This document shows positions 52,865 to 62,191 of a stretch of 64,000 nucleotides of DNA, in pieces. Each line of letters begins with the position of its first letter. The stretch's first letter is position 1. A program made the translations under genes and the position numbers. Source of the DNA: Desulfonatronum thioautotrophicum (GTDB taxonomy: Bacteria > Desulfobacterota > Desulfovibrionia > Desulfovibrionales > Desulfonatronaceae). The notes under the pieces are model-generated. The model had not been told where the DNA came from, made no database searches, and was given only the letters and a program-made list of their open reading frames with translations. Location: NCBI RefSeq assembly GCF_000934745.1, contig NZ_KN882169.1, positions 66,039-130,038 on the forward strand, given 5' to 3'.

Positions 52865-53956
52865 TTACTCGCTCGGTGATGTTTCCCGAGGGGGCTGGCT
52901 CACTGGCGTGGCCACGGGTCGAGGCCAGGCCCGCAGTACGGCCTGAACCACCGTGGCCAGCGGGATGGCGAAAAAGATACCCCAAAAGCCCCAGAGCCCC
53001 CCGAATACCAGGATAGCCAGAATGATGGCCACGGGGTGGATGTCCACGGCTTCGGAGAAGAGCAGTGGAGCCAGGATATTGCCGTCGATGGCCTGGATTA
53101 TGGCGTAGGCGATCAGCACATACAGCAACTGGTCTCCAAAACCCCATTGCGCATAGGCGACAATGGCCACGGGTAGCGTGACCACCGCGGCTCCGATGTA
53201 TGGAATGAGTACGGACAGGCCGACCACCAGCCCCAACAACATGGCGTTCTGCAGGCCAAGCCAGTAAAACGTGCCATATGTTCCCGCCCAGACAATCAAA
53301 ATTTCCAAGAATTTTCCTCGGATGTAATTTCCAATCTGTCGATCCACTTCATGCCAAACCTGGGATGCCAGTCTGCGCTCATGAGGGAGAAAGGTGCTCA
53401 TCCATCCCATGATTGCACTTTTATCCTTGAGAAAGAAAAAAATCAGCATGGGAACAATGATCAGGTACACGATGAGGGTGATCAAACCTGTCAAAGAGGC
53501 CACAGAGAAGGTCAGGAGTCTTTGGCCGAAATTGAACAGTTCCGTGCGTAGCGCCGAGGTAAACTCGACCACCTGTTCGTCGCTGATGAAGTTGGGATAG
53601 CGCTCAGGAAGCTGGAGCAGCAACGCCTGGGTTTGGGTGATCAGGCCAGGGATCTGTTGTACAAGCTGGGCAACCTGCTTGGTCAACAGGGGCAGTAGCC
53701 AAAACAAAGCAAACAGCGAACCGGTCATGAAGCCGAAAAAGACTATCAGGACGGCCAGAAGCCGGGGAATATACCACCTGGTCAACAGACGAACCAGTCC
53801 TTCCAGCAAATAGGCCATGACCAGGCCGACGAGAAAGGGCACCACCAATCTTCCAAGAAAATAGATTGCGGCGAAGACCACAATCAACAGGCCCACCAGG
53901 ATGACGACCTGGGGGTCGCTGAAATGTCGTTGAAACCAGTCGCGGATCAGGCGCAT
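52865..53956 (-). CDS. AI-2E/PerM family membrane transporter
   Basis: A 363-residue inner-membrane protein with about seven or eight helices in the PerM/AI-2E family pattern: two closely spaced N-terminal helices, a long amphipathic stretch at 75-130, and the GLVVGLSVLIPYIGAAVVTLPVAIV and AIDGNILAPLLFSEAVDIHPVAI motifs. Members export small molecules or ions; the autoinducer-2 role is known only for a few. The C-terminal tail is Pro/Arg-rich. Confidence 0.9.
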   Translation of the reverse strand: MRLIRDWFQRHFSDPQVVILVGLLIVVFAAIYFLGRLVVPFLVGLVMAYLLEGLVRLLTRWYIPRLLAVLIVFFGFMTGSLFALFWLLPLLTKQVAQLVQQIPGLITQTQALLLQLPERYPNFISDEQVVEFTSALRTELFNFGQRLLTFSVASLTGLITLIVYLIIVPMLIFFFLKDKSAIMGWMSTFLPHERRLASQVWHEVDRQIGNYIRGKFLEILIVWAGTYGTFYWLGLQNAMLLGLVVGLSVLIPYIGAAVVTLPVAIVAYAQWGFGDQLLYVLIAYAIIQAIDGNILAPLLFSEAVDIHPVAIILAILVFGGLWGFWGIFFAIPLATVVQAVLRAWPRPVATPVSQPPRETSPSE

Positions 53957-53995
53957 GACAGGAAGGAAGGGTGCTGAGAAATTTCCGGAATATGT

Positions 53996-54946
53996 TCAGG
54001 AATAGTTGCGCAGTTTGAGTTCCAACGGGTGGGGGTGAAAGAAGTATTGCTCCCGGAGGTACGGTTCATCGTATTTCCGGATATAATGATTCAGCAGGAT
54101 GATCGGCACGATCAGGGGCAACTGGCCCTCCTTGAACCTCCGGAAGACATCCAGGAGCTCCTGTTTTTCCCAGGCTGAGAGCTCTTTTTTGAAATGGCCC
54201 ATGCTTTTTTCCAGGACATTGTAGAGCTTGGCCTTGGTGGTCCGCATCTGCAGGGCCTCGGCCAGAAGATGGGCGTACTTGGCGAAGGCCTGTTCCCGGT
54301 CCGTGTCCGCGGCATGGGCCACCAGGCGGCCCATTTCCTGGTAATGTTTGGTACTGTGGGCAAGAAGAAGATACTTGTGCTGAGAATGAAAGGCAACCAA
54401 AGGAGCTAAGGCCGGCTTTGCGGCGACCACGTCCTGCCAGCGGCGCATGACGAAAATGCGTTCGATGAAGTTTTCCCGCAGGCCGGGATCATGGAGTCGG
54501 CCGTCGTCTTCCACCGGGATGTCCGGAAAGCGGGTCATGAAAGCCTTGGCGAAAATGCCCACCCCTTTCTGCTGCGGCATGCCTTTTTCGGAATACACCT
54601 TGACCCCCTGCATGCCGCTGGACGGTGATTTGCTTTTGAAGATGAAGCCACAGATGTTTTGCTCGGCCAACCACGCATTTTTCTCCGCGGCCCAGTTCTG
54701 CATTTGCTCCGTGAGATCCACTCCGGAGCGGATGGTCCGCAGTCTGGGCGCCTCTATGTCGCCCACCAGGCGCATGGCTTCTCTGGGAACGGACAGGCCG
54801 CACTCAACTTCTGGACAGACCGGGACGAACTCGACGTATTTTCCCAGAGTGTCCCGGATGAACCGATCCAGCTTGTGTCCGCCGTCATAGCGGACGTTAT
54901 TTCCCAATAAACACGAACTGATGCCCAGACGAAGCGGCTTTTCCAT
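53996..54946 (-). CDS. DUF523 and DUF1722 (YbgA) fusion protein
   Basis: A 316-residue protein of unknown activity combining DUF523 (LGISSCLLGNNVRYDGGHK ... CPEVECGLSVPREAMRL ... FKSKSPSSGMQGVKVY) with a C-terminal YbgA/DUF1722 domain (LVAFHSQHKYLLLAHSTKHYQEMGRL). Fused and adjacent forms are both common; DUF523 homologues have been linked to thiouracil/2-thiouridine metabolism, and the N-terminal Cys residues (Cys13, Cys46, Cys52) could hold a cluster or thiol. GGAGGTTGGT precedes the ATG at 54946. It lies 39 bp upstream of the PerM gene. Confidence 0.9.
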   Translation of the reverse strand: MEKPLRLGISSCLLGNNVRYDGGHKLDRFIRDTLGKYVEFVPVCPEVECGLSVPREAMRLVGDIEAPRLRTIRSGVDLTEQMQNWAAEKNAWLAEQNICGFIFKSKSPSSGMQGVKVYSEKGMPQQKGVGIFAKAFMTRFPDIPVEDDGRLHDPGLRENFIERIFVMRRWQDVVAAKPALAPLVAFHSQHKYLLLAHSTKHYQEMGRLVAHAADTDREQAFAKYAHLLAEALQMRTTKAKLYNVLEKSMGHFKKELSAWEKQELLDVFRRFKEGQLPLIVPIILLNHYIRKYDEPYLREQYFFHPHPLELKLRNYS

Positions 54947-55071
54947 ACCAACCTCCACGGCGGGATTTGAAGACAACAGGCAAGCTCAAAATGCGGAAGG
55001 ACTCACGCGAAGACAGAAAGGCAGTGTTCTTTCATCATTTCAATTCCTGGCCAAAGACAGCTGTTTTTCCC

Positions 55072-56244
55072 TCACGTTGGCAAGGTAATGAGACACGTCG
55101 CGCCTTCTTCCGGGTGGGACTGGATTGTCAAGTGACCGTGGTTTTTTCGGACGGCCAGTCTGGCGATGGGCAGCCCAAATCCGGTCCCCAGGGCCTTGGT
55201 GGAATAAAAAGGCGTAAACAGACTCTCCAGACTTTCCGGATCGGGGGACGGTCCATTGTTGAAGATCCGGATTTCCAGATAACTGCGTTTATTTTCGCTT
55301 GTACCTGACACGATCTGGATTCTTGGCTGTGAAGCGTCCGCTACGTTCTCCAAGCTGTTTTGGATCAGATGAAACAGGATGATGCGCAGGTCTTCCGGGT
55401 CCATGAGTACGGTGGGATGGGCCGAATCGATTCGAATGTCCACAAGGACGTTCTCTGGTGGTTTCAGCTCCAGGAGCGCGGCATGAACCGCCTTCTCCAG
55501 GTCGCAGGGTGCCGTGCGTGGTTCCCGCTGAAAAACCTCGTTGTAGGTGGTTACGTTGCGCACCATGCGTTCCAGGCGGTTGGCCTCAAGAAGCATGGTC
55601 TGGTAAATCTCCTGCCGTGGGTCGCTCTCCGGAACCTGTTTGCGCAGGCGCAGGACGTTGCCGCCGATGACCATCAAGGGGTTGCGAACCTGATGGGCGA
55701 TGCCGCGGATGATTTCCAGGTCGCATTTGGTCAGCGAGGTAATGAACGCATCGGTCTCCACCAGCAGGCAGAGATCCAGAAAGCGATCCATTAGATCAAT
55801 GGCCGGAGAGCACTGTTCCGGTTCAAGTTTGTCAAAGGCCACTTCATGGATGAATTTGCGGGCCATGGCATACGCCAGACTGATGTAACGATGGTCAATG
55901 CCGGCGGCAACGTGATTCAGGCCACTACGCCACTGGGCGGTCAGGAACGCCTCTTCATTGCGATTCCGGAAAAAGGCCTCGTACCAGTGGGACCAGATCC
56001 GGATCATCCGTTCCGGAGATGGCCCGTGGTCCAGAACGACCTTGGTGGCCGGGATGGTGTGGAAGTGGTCGAAGACCCGTCGGGCAAAACCATCTTTTTC
56101 CGGCAAAAAGGATGGCGAAAGGTGATCCATCCGGGCAAAGTCCTCCTGGACGATGCCCAGTTGGGATTGAAAACTGCGCAATCGCTCCATTGGAGCCGGT
56201 ATGGAAGGTAATCGCTCGAAAAGGGGGCTCACTCCTTGAGACAT
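55072..56244 (-). CDS. Soluble sensor histidine kinase with globin-like sensor
   Basis: A 390-residue cytoplasmic kinase without membrane segments. Residues 15-165 resemble protoglobin/globin-coupled sensors, with LNHVAAGIDHRYISLAYAM suggesting a proximal haem His at 111. HisKA has His184 in GIAHQVRNPLMV; the ATPase domain shows NSLENVADA, a GPSPDPESLESLFTPFYSTK stretch and GTGFGLPIARLAV. It starts inside lysA (16-bp overlap), with GGAG upstream. No response regulator is nearby, so its partner is unknown. Oxygen or redox sensing would suit an anaerobe but haem binding is inferred. Confidence 0.85.
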   Translation of the reverse strand: MSQGVSPLFERLPSIPAPMERLRSFQSQLGIVQEDFARMDHLSPSFLPEKDGFARRVFDHFHTIPATKVVLDHGPSPERMIRIWSHWYEAFFRNRNEEAFLTAQWRSGLNHVAAGIDHRYISLAYAMARKFIHEVAFDKLEPEQCSPAIDLMDRFLDLCLLVETDAFITSLTKCDLEIIRGIAHQVRNPLMVIGGNVLRLRKQVPESDPRQEIYQTMLLEANRLERMVRNVTTYNEVFQREPRTAPCDLEKAVHAALLELKPPENVLVDIRIDSAHPTVLMDPEDLRIILFHLIQNSLENVADASQPRIQIVSGTSENKRSYLEIRIFNNGPSPDPESLESLFTPFYSTKALGTGFGLPIARLAVRKNHGHLTIQSHPEEGATCLITLPT

Positions 56245-57482
56245 TGCCGCTCCAGGGCGATCAGGTCGCTGTAGGTCTCACGTTTGCGGGCCAGCATGAC
56301 CTGGTTGCCGTCCACCAGGATTTCAGCAGCCCGAGGCCGGGAATTGTACTGTGAAGACATCGTAAAGCCATACGCTCCGGCGGAAAAAATCGCCAGCAGC
56401 TCTCCGGCGTGGACCTCGGGCAAATCTCGGTCCCGGGCCAGAAAATCACCGGATTCGCAGATCGGCCCAACCACATCCACGGTTCGCGTTGCTCTTTGAC
56501 GGGGCGTTACTTCGGCGATGGTGTGGTGAGATTGATAGAGGGAAGGGCGGACCAGGTCGTTCATCGCGGCGTCGACAATGACAAAATTCTTGGATTCCGT
56601 TGACTTGGTGTAGACGACTTCCGTGACAAGGATCCCGGTGTTGCCGGCGATGACCCGGCCGGGCTCCAGAATCAGGGTAATGTCCATATCCTGCAGTTCC
56701 TTGACCAACAGTTGGCCGAATTCCTGGGGATGCGGGGGCTCCTCCTGGTCATAGGTGATGCCCAGGCCACCGCCCAGGTCCAGAAAACGGACATCCACGC
56801 CCAGCTTCTTCAGTTTCAGGTTGAAATCCTTGATTCGCCGCAGGGCTTCCAGAAACGGCTCAATGGTCGTCAACTGGGAACCGATATGGCAGTCGATGCC
56901 CACGGGCTCTATTCCGGGAAGCTCCAGGGCCAGCTTGTAGCCTTCCAGGGACTGCGTGATGTCCAGTCCGAATTTGTTCGCTTTCATCCCCGTGGAGATG
57001 TATGGGTGGGTTTTGGGGTCCACGTCCGGATTGATGCGCAGACTGATCCGGGCGACCATGTCCATCTCCAGGGCGATGTCGTTGATCCGCCGCAACTCGT
57101 CCAGGGATTCCACGTTGAACATCAGGATGTCGGCCAGCAGTGCGGCCCGGATTTCTTCGGACCGCTTGCCCACTCCGGAATAGACGATCTTGCGGGCCGG
57201 GACGCCGGCGGAAAGTGCCCGGAACAATTCCCCGCCGGAAACAATGTCCATGCCCGCGCCCAGATCGCTGAGCAAGCGCAGGATACAGAGATTGGAGTTG
57301 GCTTTGACCGAGTAGCACGTCATGTGGGGCAGATCCGCGAAGGCGGAATCAAAGGCCTGAAAGTGTCGGGTAAATGTGGCGGTGGAATAGACATAGAGCG
57401 GGGTGCCGTATTCGGCGGCCAGTTCCCGGACCGCTACGTTCTCCGCGTACAATTCTCCATTGCGGTACGTAAAGTGATGCAC
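56229..57482 (-). CDS. lysA: Diaminopimelate decarboxylase
   Basis: Final step of lysine synthesis: PLP-dependent decarboxylation of meso-diaminopimelate. PLP-binding Lys lies in CYSVKANSN near residue 60, with FLDLGGGLGI, EPGRVIAGNTG and GPICESGDF (catalytic Cys) downstream. I chose a GTG at 57482 giving MHHFTYRNGEL: AAGGAG is ten bases upstream and this is the typical N-terminus; an ATG 11 codons earlier would place the ribosome site inside the gene. 417 residues. Confidence 0.95.
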   Translation of the reverse strand: MHHFTYRNGELYAENVAVRELAAEYGTPLYVYSTATFTRHFQAFDSAFADLPHMTCYSVKANSNLCILRLLSDLGAGMDIVSGGELFRALSAGVPARKIVYSGVGKRSEEIRAALLADILMFNVESLDELRRINDIALEMDMVARISLRINPDVDPKTHPYISTGMKANKFGLDITQSLEGYKLALELPGIEPVGIDCHIGSQLTTIEPFLEALRRIKDFNLKLKKLGVDVRFLDLGGGLGITYDQEEPPHPQEFGQLLVKELQDMDITLILEPGRVIAGNTGILVTEVVYTKSTESKNFVIVDAAMNDLVRPSLYQSHHTIAEVTPRQRATRTVDVVGPICESGDFLARDRDLPEVHAGELLAIFSAGAYGFTMSSQYNSRPRAAEILVDGNQVMLARKRETYSDLIALERQCLKE

Positions 57483-57656
57483 GGATTCAATTCTCCTTAG
57501 AGTTGGGACTTGCATTGAGCAAGCAGTTCATCGCGCACCCGCCGAGGAAGTGAACGATGGACATTCGGGGTTGAATAGTTTCTTAGCGTATGCTTTCGGC
57601 CTCATGCCACGAAATGGCGGCCGGAGTCGAACTTCAGCATCTTCCGCCATATGTGT

Positions 57657-60416
57657 TCAATCCCTGGATCTTTCGCTCTCCAGCAGCTCCTTCCAGCCTT
57701 GAAGCAGTTTCAGGGCCTGCATCGGACTGATATGCGCGGGATCCAGCTCTTGCAACTGCTTGAGCACATCCGCTTCCACCGTATTGTCGCCAATACCATG
57801 GGAAAGACCCAGCCCGGGCAGTGGGTCACGGGTCAGCGCCAATGTCGGCCTTTTTGCTGGCCGGCTTGCGCTGCTCTGAATGCCAGATGGCTTGGCCGCG
57901 TCCAGCTGTCCGAGAATTTCTTTGGCCCGGAGCACGACCCGGCGGGGCAGGCCGGCCAGTTTGGCCACCTCGATGCCGTAGCTGCGGTCCGATGGTCCGG
58001 GAACCAACCGCCGGAGAAAAATGATGTCGCCTTTCCATTCCTTGACCGCGATATTGTAGTTGCGCACTCCAGGGAGAGAGCCTTCCAGAGCGGTCAATTC
58101 ATGGTAGTGGGTGGCGAAAAGGGTTCTCACGGACCCTCGGGCCGAGCTGGTTCCCTGGCCGGACAATTCCTCCACCACGGCCCAGGCCAAGGCCAACCCA
58201 TCGTAGGTGCTGGTTCCCCGGCCGATCTCATCCAGGATGACCAGGCTGCGCTGGGTGGCCTGGCGGAGGATGCGCGCCGTCTCGATCATCTCCACCATAA
58301 AGGTGCTTTGCCCAAGACTCAAGTTATCCGAAGCACCCACCCGGGTGAAGATCCGGTCCGTCAATCCGATGGTCGCGGTTGCGGCGGGAACATAGGAACC
58401 GATCTGGGCCAGGATGCAGATCAGCGCGGTCTGGCGGAGCACCGTGGATTTGCCGCCCATGTTCGGTCCGGTGATGATCAGGACCCGGCGTTGGTCGTCA
58501 AGCTGGACGTCGTTGGGAATATAGTTCGCGCTGCCCTGGCAGGCCTCAATGCCCGGATGACGTCCACCGGTGATAAAGATGTTTTGGTCGGTGGTGAGGA
58601 CGGGGCGGGACCAGGACCATTTTTGGGCGGCCTCAGCCAGGGCCAACCAGACATCCAGGCGGGCCAGGGTTTCCGCCATGTGCATCACCCGGAGGCGAAA
58701 TCGATCCACCTGGTCCCGCAGTTCCTGGAAAAGTCGATGCTCCAGAGCCTTTCGCCGATCTGCGGCTCCAAGCAGCCGATCCTCCAGCTCCTTGAGTTCC
58801 GCGGTCACGAACCGTTCGCTGGAAACCAGGGATTGACGGCGCTGGAATCGCTCCGGCAGTTCTTTGGACAGGGAGCGGGGCAGCTCGAAATAGTAGCCGA
58901 ACACCCGGTTGTACCCCATCTTCATTTTGGGTTGTCCGGTTTCCTGCTGTTCGCGGACCAGCATGTCCCGCAAGGTATCCTGGCCATGTTCCACCAGTTC
59001 CAGCAGGGCGTCCAGGTCCGGGTCGAAGCCGGCGCGAAAAATGCCCCCGTCGGTGATCAGCAGGGGTGGGGAGTCCACGAGGGCCCGTTGGAGCAGGTCC
59101 TTCAACTCCGTCAGGTCATCCCATTTTTTCAGAATATCAATGAGCAGACCTGGGGAATCGTCGGCTCCCGCATCCTGTCTGATCGTTTCAGGCACACAGT
59201 TTTGTTTTGAATTGGTGCCCGATCCTTCTTGCGACGGAATCAGTTTGCCCAAAGCCTCCCGGATTTCGGGCAGTCGGGCGATTCCCTGGAGTAAGGCCGC
59301 GAAGTCCCTGGGAGATGTCCGGTTCATGGTGATCCGGGTGGCGATCCGTTCCAGATCCGTGGTGGAGGTCAGCTTTCGGGCAAGTTCCGACCGGGCGGCA
59401 TTGTTCTGGACCATGGCGGCGACCACGGCCTGGTTCCGCAGGATCGTTTCGATTTCTTTCCAGGGGTAATGGAGTCGGGATTCCAGAAGTCGACCGCCCA
59501 TGGGCGTCAGGGTTTTGTCCAGGACATGGCGCAGGGTGCCCGGGCCTCGGCCGCCGTCCATACGCCGAAAGATTTCCAGGTTACGCAGGGTCACCTCATC
59601 CAACAGCAGAAAATCTCCAGGCTGGATAACCTGGAAGGACTGCAGGTGGTTCGGATCGCGTTTCTGGGTCTGCTTCAGGTAAGCCAGCAGAGCCCCAAAG
59701 GCCTGGACCAGTTGCGGTTTATTTTCCAGGTCCAGGACATGCAGGTCGGCCACGGCCTGGGTTCGCAGAACCCGCTCTTTGGCCTGGTCGAACTCGAAAA
59801 AGCCACGCATGGGGAGCGCAGTGATGCGAAAGGAGATATCACCGGCCTGGACCGGGGGGCGCATGTGGTCAGGGAGCAACAGTTCGCGGGGATCAAGCTT
59901 GGCCACCCAGGACCATAAGGGTAATTGGCCGCGAATCCGGATTCCCCGGCATGCACCAGTGGACACATCCACCCAGGCAACTGCCCCGACATCGGCCTGG
60001 CCGTCCCAGTGCAACGCAGCCAGAAAATGGTGCTCCTTGGCCTCCAGCCCGGCGTCCTCCACCAGGGTTCCAGGGGTCAGAACCCGGGTTACCGCCCGCT
60101 TGACCAGGCCCTTGGCCTCCCTTGGGTCCTCCACCTGGTCACAAATGGCCACCTTGAGGCCCTTGCTTAGCAGCTGGGTCAGGTAGGTCTCACAGGCATG
60201 ATACGGCACTCCGCACATGGGGACGGGAACCGTGGCGTTGGGATTGCGGCTGGTCAGGGCAATCTGGAGTTCCCGTGCCGCCACTTCGGCATCCTCGAAA
60301 AACAGCTCATAGAAGTCGCCCATCCGGAAGAAGAGCAGGGCATCCGGATGTTCGGCCTTGATGCCCAGGTACTGCTCCAGCATCGGCGTGAGCTTGGGGG
60401 AGGGTGCGTCACTCAT
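57657..60416 (-). CDS. mutS: DNA mismatch repair protein MutS
   Basis: Recognises mismatches and loops. The 919-residue protein has the N-terminal mismatch domain with MRMGDFYELFFEDA-type motif (FFRMGDFYELF, the Phe-X-Glu wedge), the lever/clamp regions, and the ATPase with GPNMGGKST, DEIGRGTSTYDGLALAW and THYHELT. Slightly longer than E. coli MutS. No mutL in the window. The start overlaps the TPR gene by 8 bp without its own ribosome site. Confidence 0.97.
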   Translation of the reverse strand: MSDAPSPKLTPMLEQYLGIKAEHPDALLFFRMGDFYELFFEDAEVAARELQIALTSRNPNATVPVPMCGVPYHACETYLTQLLSKGLKVAICDQVEDPREAKGLVKRAVTRVLTPGTLVEDAGLEAKEHHFLAALHWDGQADVGAVAWVDVSTGACRGIRIRGQLPLWSWVAKLDPRELLLPDHMRPPVQAGDISFRITALPMRGFFEFDQAKERVLRTQAVADLHVLDLENKPQLVQAFGALLAYLKQTQKRDPNHLQSFQVIQPGDFLLLDEVTLRNLEIFRRMDGGRGPGTLRHVLDKTLTPMGGRLLESRLHYPWKEIETILRNQAVVAAMVQNNAARSELARKLTSTTDLERIATRITMNRTSPRDFAALLQGIARLPEIREALGKLIPSQEGSGTNSKQNCVPETIRQDAGADDSPGLLIDILKKWDDLTELKDLLQRALVDSPPLLITDGGIFRAGFDPDLDALLELVEHGQDTLRDMLVREQQETGQPKMKMGYNRVFGYYFELPRSLSKELPERFQRRQSLVSSERFVTAELKELEDRLLGAADRRKALEHRLFQELRDQVDRFRLRVMHMAETLARLDVWLALAEAAQKWSWSRPVLTTDQNIFITGGRHPGIEACQGSANYIPNDVQLDDQRRVLIITGPNMGGKSTVLRQTALICILAQIGSYVPAATATIGLTDRIFTRVGASDNLSLGQSTFMVEMIETARILRQATQRSLVILDEIGRGTSTYDGLALAWAVVEELSGQGTSSARGSVRTLFATHYHELTALEGSLPGVRNYNIAVKEWKGDIIFLRRLVPGPSDRSYGIEVAKLAGLPRRVVLRAKEILGQLDAAKPSGIQSSASRPAKRPTLALTRDPLPGLGLSHGIGDNTVEADVLKQLQELDPAHISPMQALKLLQGWKELLESERSRD

Positions 60417-61527
60417 TCAGGTTGCGGCGAAACGAGATGGAGTGCCAGGAGCCGCAGCGCGGGCAGATGAAGAAGATCGATTCCCGCTTCAAACCGCACT
60501 GGCGACAAGAAAACCGTTTGACCTCTCTGGCTCGGGAGATGAAAAAGTCCAACTGCACGGCCAACGGCTTGGGCAAGTCATGGTGCTTTTGAGCCAAATC
60601 CAGAATTTCCAGGCGGGCCAGCCAGAAATTCGGTTCCAGGATCAAACAGCGTTCGAACCAGTTTTGGGCCTCTTGTTTTCGGCCCTGACTCAATAATAAC
60701 AACCCGCCATAGTACTGCAGGAGCATATCGTGCGGGAATTTGTCCAGTACGGCCAGGATGGCGTCCAGGTCCGTCGCGGTTGGACGTGATTCGGTGGAGT
60801 GGTTTTCCAGGGATTTCTGGAGCAGTCCCTCCAGCAGCATGAAGCGCATGGTTTCCGGGACCAAACCCATGGCCTGTTCCAAAATTTTGGCCGGTTTTCC
60901 CTTATCCAGACCATTCCAGACCCGCTGCAGCTTTTCCAGCCATGCTTCCATGCACCCCGGGGAAACCTTCAGAGCCCGGTCGATCCACTTTCCAGCCTGA
61001 GTGTTTTTCGGGTCGTCACGACATTCCTTTTGAGCCTGACGAACCATGTAGTGGGCCTCTGCAATGCTGTTTCCCAGCTCCAGATAGTATTTTGCCGCCT
61101 GGACAAATTCCTCGGATTCCGCGCTGAGTTTGGCCAACTCCTGGTTGATGGCTGGATTGTTTCCCGCAATCTTGCGGGCTTGCCGCAGAGCCTCGAAGGC
61201 TCTGTCCACAAAGCCGCCTCGTTTGTAGTCCCGGCCCAATTCATAGAGCGCGCGAGCCTTGAATTCGTGATGTAGTCCCGGACGAAGGATCAGGTTCTGG
61301 CGGATATGCACGGCCCGCTCGATTTCTCCCTGGGAGCGGTAGAGATTGCCCAGGGCCAGGTAAATTTCCACAGCGTCGGGATTGTTCTTGACGACCCGGC
61401 TCAGTTCGCTGATGGCTGCAAAGGTATCCTCGGAAGGTGGCAGCAAGCCATCGGCATGCGATTCAGAACGAAGAAAGTCCTGGCCCAGGGAGCGTGAGGA
61501 GAAAACCGTTTTGATCCAATCGCGCAT
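60409..61527 (-). CDS. lapB: LapB/YciM-like TPR protein with C-terminal zinc ribbon
   Basis: A 372-residue protein with about six to eight tetratricopeptide repeats (residues 40-320; for example AVEIYLALGNLYRSQGEIERAV) and a C-terminal rubredoxin-like motif CRQCGLKRES...ICPRCGSW. This is the layout of LapB, which in E. coli regulates LpxC turnover and LPS assembly from the membrane. No N-terminal membrane helix is evident here, unlike the E. coli protein. The upstream gene is a LapA-like protein, matching the lapAB pair. ATG 61527 is chosen, with AAGG upstream; GTG 61536 is possible. Confidence 0.85.
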   Translation of the reverse strand: MRDWIKTVFSSRSLGQDFLRSESHADGLLPPSEDTFAAISELSRVVKNNPDAVEIYLALGNLYRSQGEIERAVHIRQNLILRPGLHHEFKARALYELGRDYKRGGFVDRAFEALRQARKIAGNNPAINQELAKLSAESEEFVQAAKYYLELGNSIAEAHYMVRQAQKECRDDPKNTQAGKWIDRALKVSPGCMEAWLEKLQRVWNGLDKGKPAKILEQAMGLVPETMRFMLLEGLLQKSLENHSTESRPTATDLDAILAVLDKFPHDMLLQYYGGLLLLSQGRKQEAQNWFERCLILEPNFWLARLEILDLAQKHHDLPKPLAVQLDFFISRAREVKRFSCRQCGLKRESIFFICPRCGSWHSISFRRNLNE

Positions 61528-61570
61528 CAATTGCACCGCCTTGTGGGGAAATCAGGGATGAACAGCCTCG

Positions 61571-61755
61571 AATTCAGCTCCGAAGCGGAGCTGAATTTCA
61601 CGGAGAGATGTCGAGCCAGGTGCCAAGGCATACCAGCTGGGGCGGTGTACGACCAAAAGCGGTTCACCACCGGGTTCACACCCTGCCAATCCAATCACGG
61701 CAAGAAGAGTTAAGTGAACCCGATGGTGATGTTTCGGGCATCCAGGTGGGATGCC
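61571..61755. repeat. Cluster of inverted repeats between lapA and lapB
   Basis: Within the 242-bp gap are a 12-bp perfect hairpin (61571-61582 with 61586-61597, three-base loop), a 15-of-16 inverted repeat (61664-61679 with 61714-61729) and a 7-bp hairpin (61737-61743 with 61749-61755). None has a T run. They would lie in the intergenic mRNA of the operon and may control stability or relative expression. No gene is evident here. Confidence 0.55.
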
Positions 61756-61769
61756 TTAGGGACAGTGGC

Positions 61770-62180
61770 CTACGCCGGGCCGTCTTCTCGCTTCCTGTCC
61801 GATTGGGGATGCGTCGTGTCATCGGGATTGGCGTGGGCTTCGGCCTTGGCGGCGCTGGAAGGATAGACCTCTTCCTCCAAGGGCAGGTTGCGCAGGGAGG
61901 TCACTTCCTGTTCCAGGGCGGCAAGTTTGGCTTTCGAGGCCTTGAGTTCATGGTTCAGACGGATTTTTTCCGCCAGAAAGTAGCTCATGCTGAAAACCGA
62001 GCCGACGACAAAGCTGAGTAATACGATCAGGTAGAACGGCAACTCGCGGGAAACGAAGCTGGCGTCAAACAGTTCCAGCTTGAGAATGAGTTCGTTGGCG
62101 AGCATTTCATTGTTCTGAATAAAGAACACCATGGAGACAAAGAAAAACAGCGTGAGCAGCAGGACCTTCAAGTAGCGCAT
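61770..62180 (-). CDS. lapA: LapA-domain (DUF1049) membrane protein
   Basis: A 136-residue inner-membrane protein with two helices: LLLTLFFFVSMVFFIQNN at 7-24, the family's FxxQN motif at its end, and YLIVLLSFVVGSVFSMSYFLAE at about 50-71. A coiled-coil follows (KIRLNHELKASKAKLAALEQEV), then an acidic, hydrophilic tail. LapA partners LapB in LPS assembly in E. coli. AAGGAGAGG lies 6 bases before the ATG; the gene starts 11 bp after the HIT gene. Confidence 0.88.
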   Translation of the reverse strand: MRYLKVLLLTLFFFVSMVFFIQNNEMLANELILKLELFDASFVSRELPFYLIVLLSFVVGSVFSMSYFLAEKIRLNHELKASKAKLAALEQEVTSLRNLPLEEEVYPSSAAKAEAHANPDDTTHPQSDRKREDGPA

Positions 62181-62191
62181 ACAGCCTCTCC

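Noticed and set aside
57483..57656. Lysine riboswitch upstream of lysA
   Set aside because: The leader is too short and lacks the conserved lysine-riboswitch core; nothing resembling it was seen.
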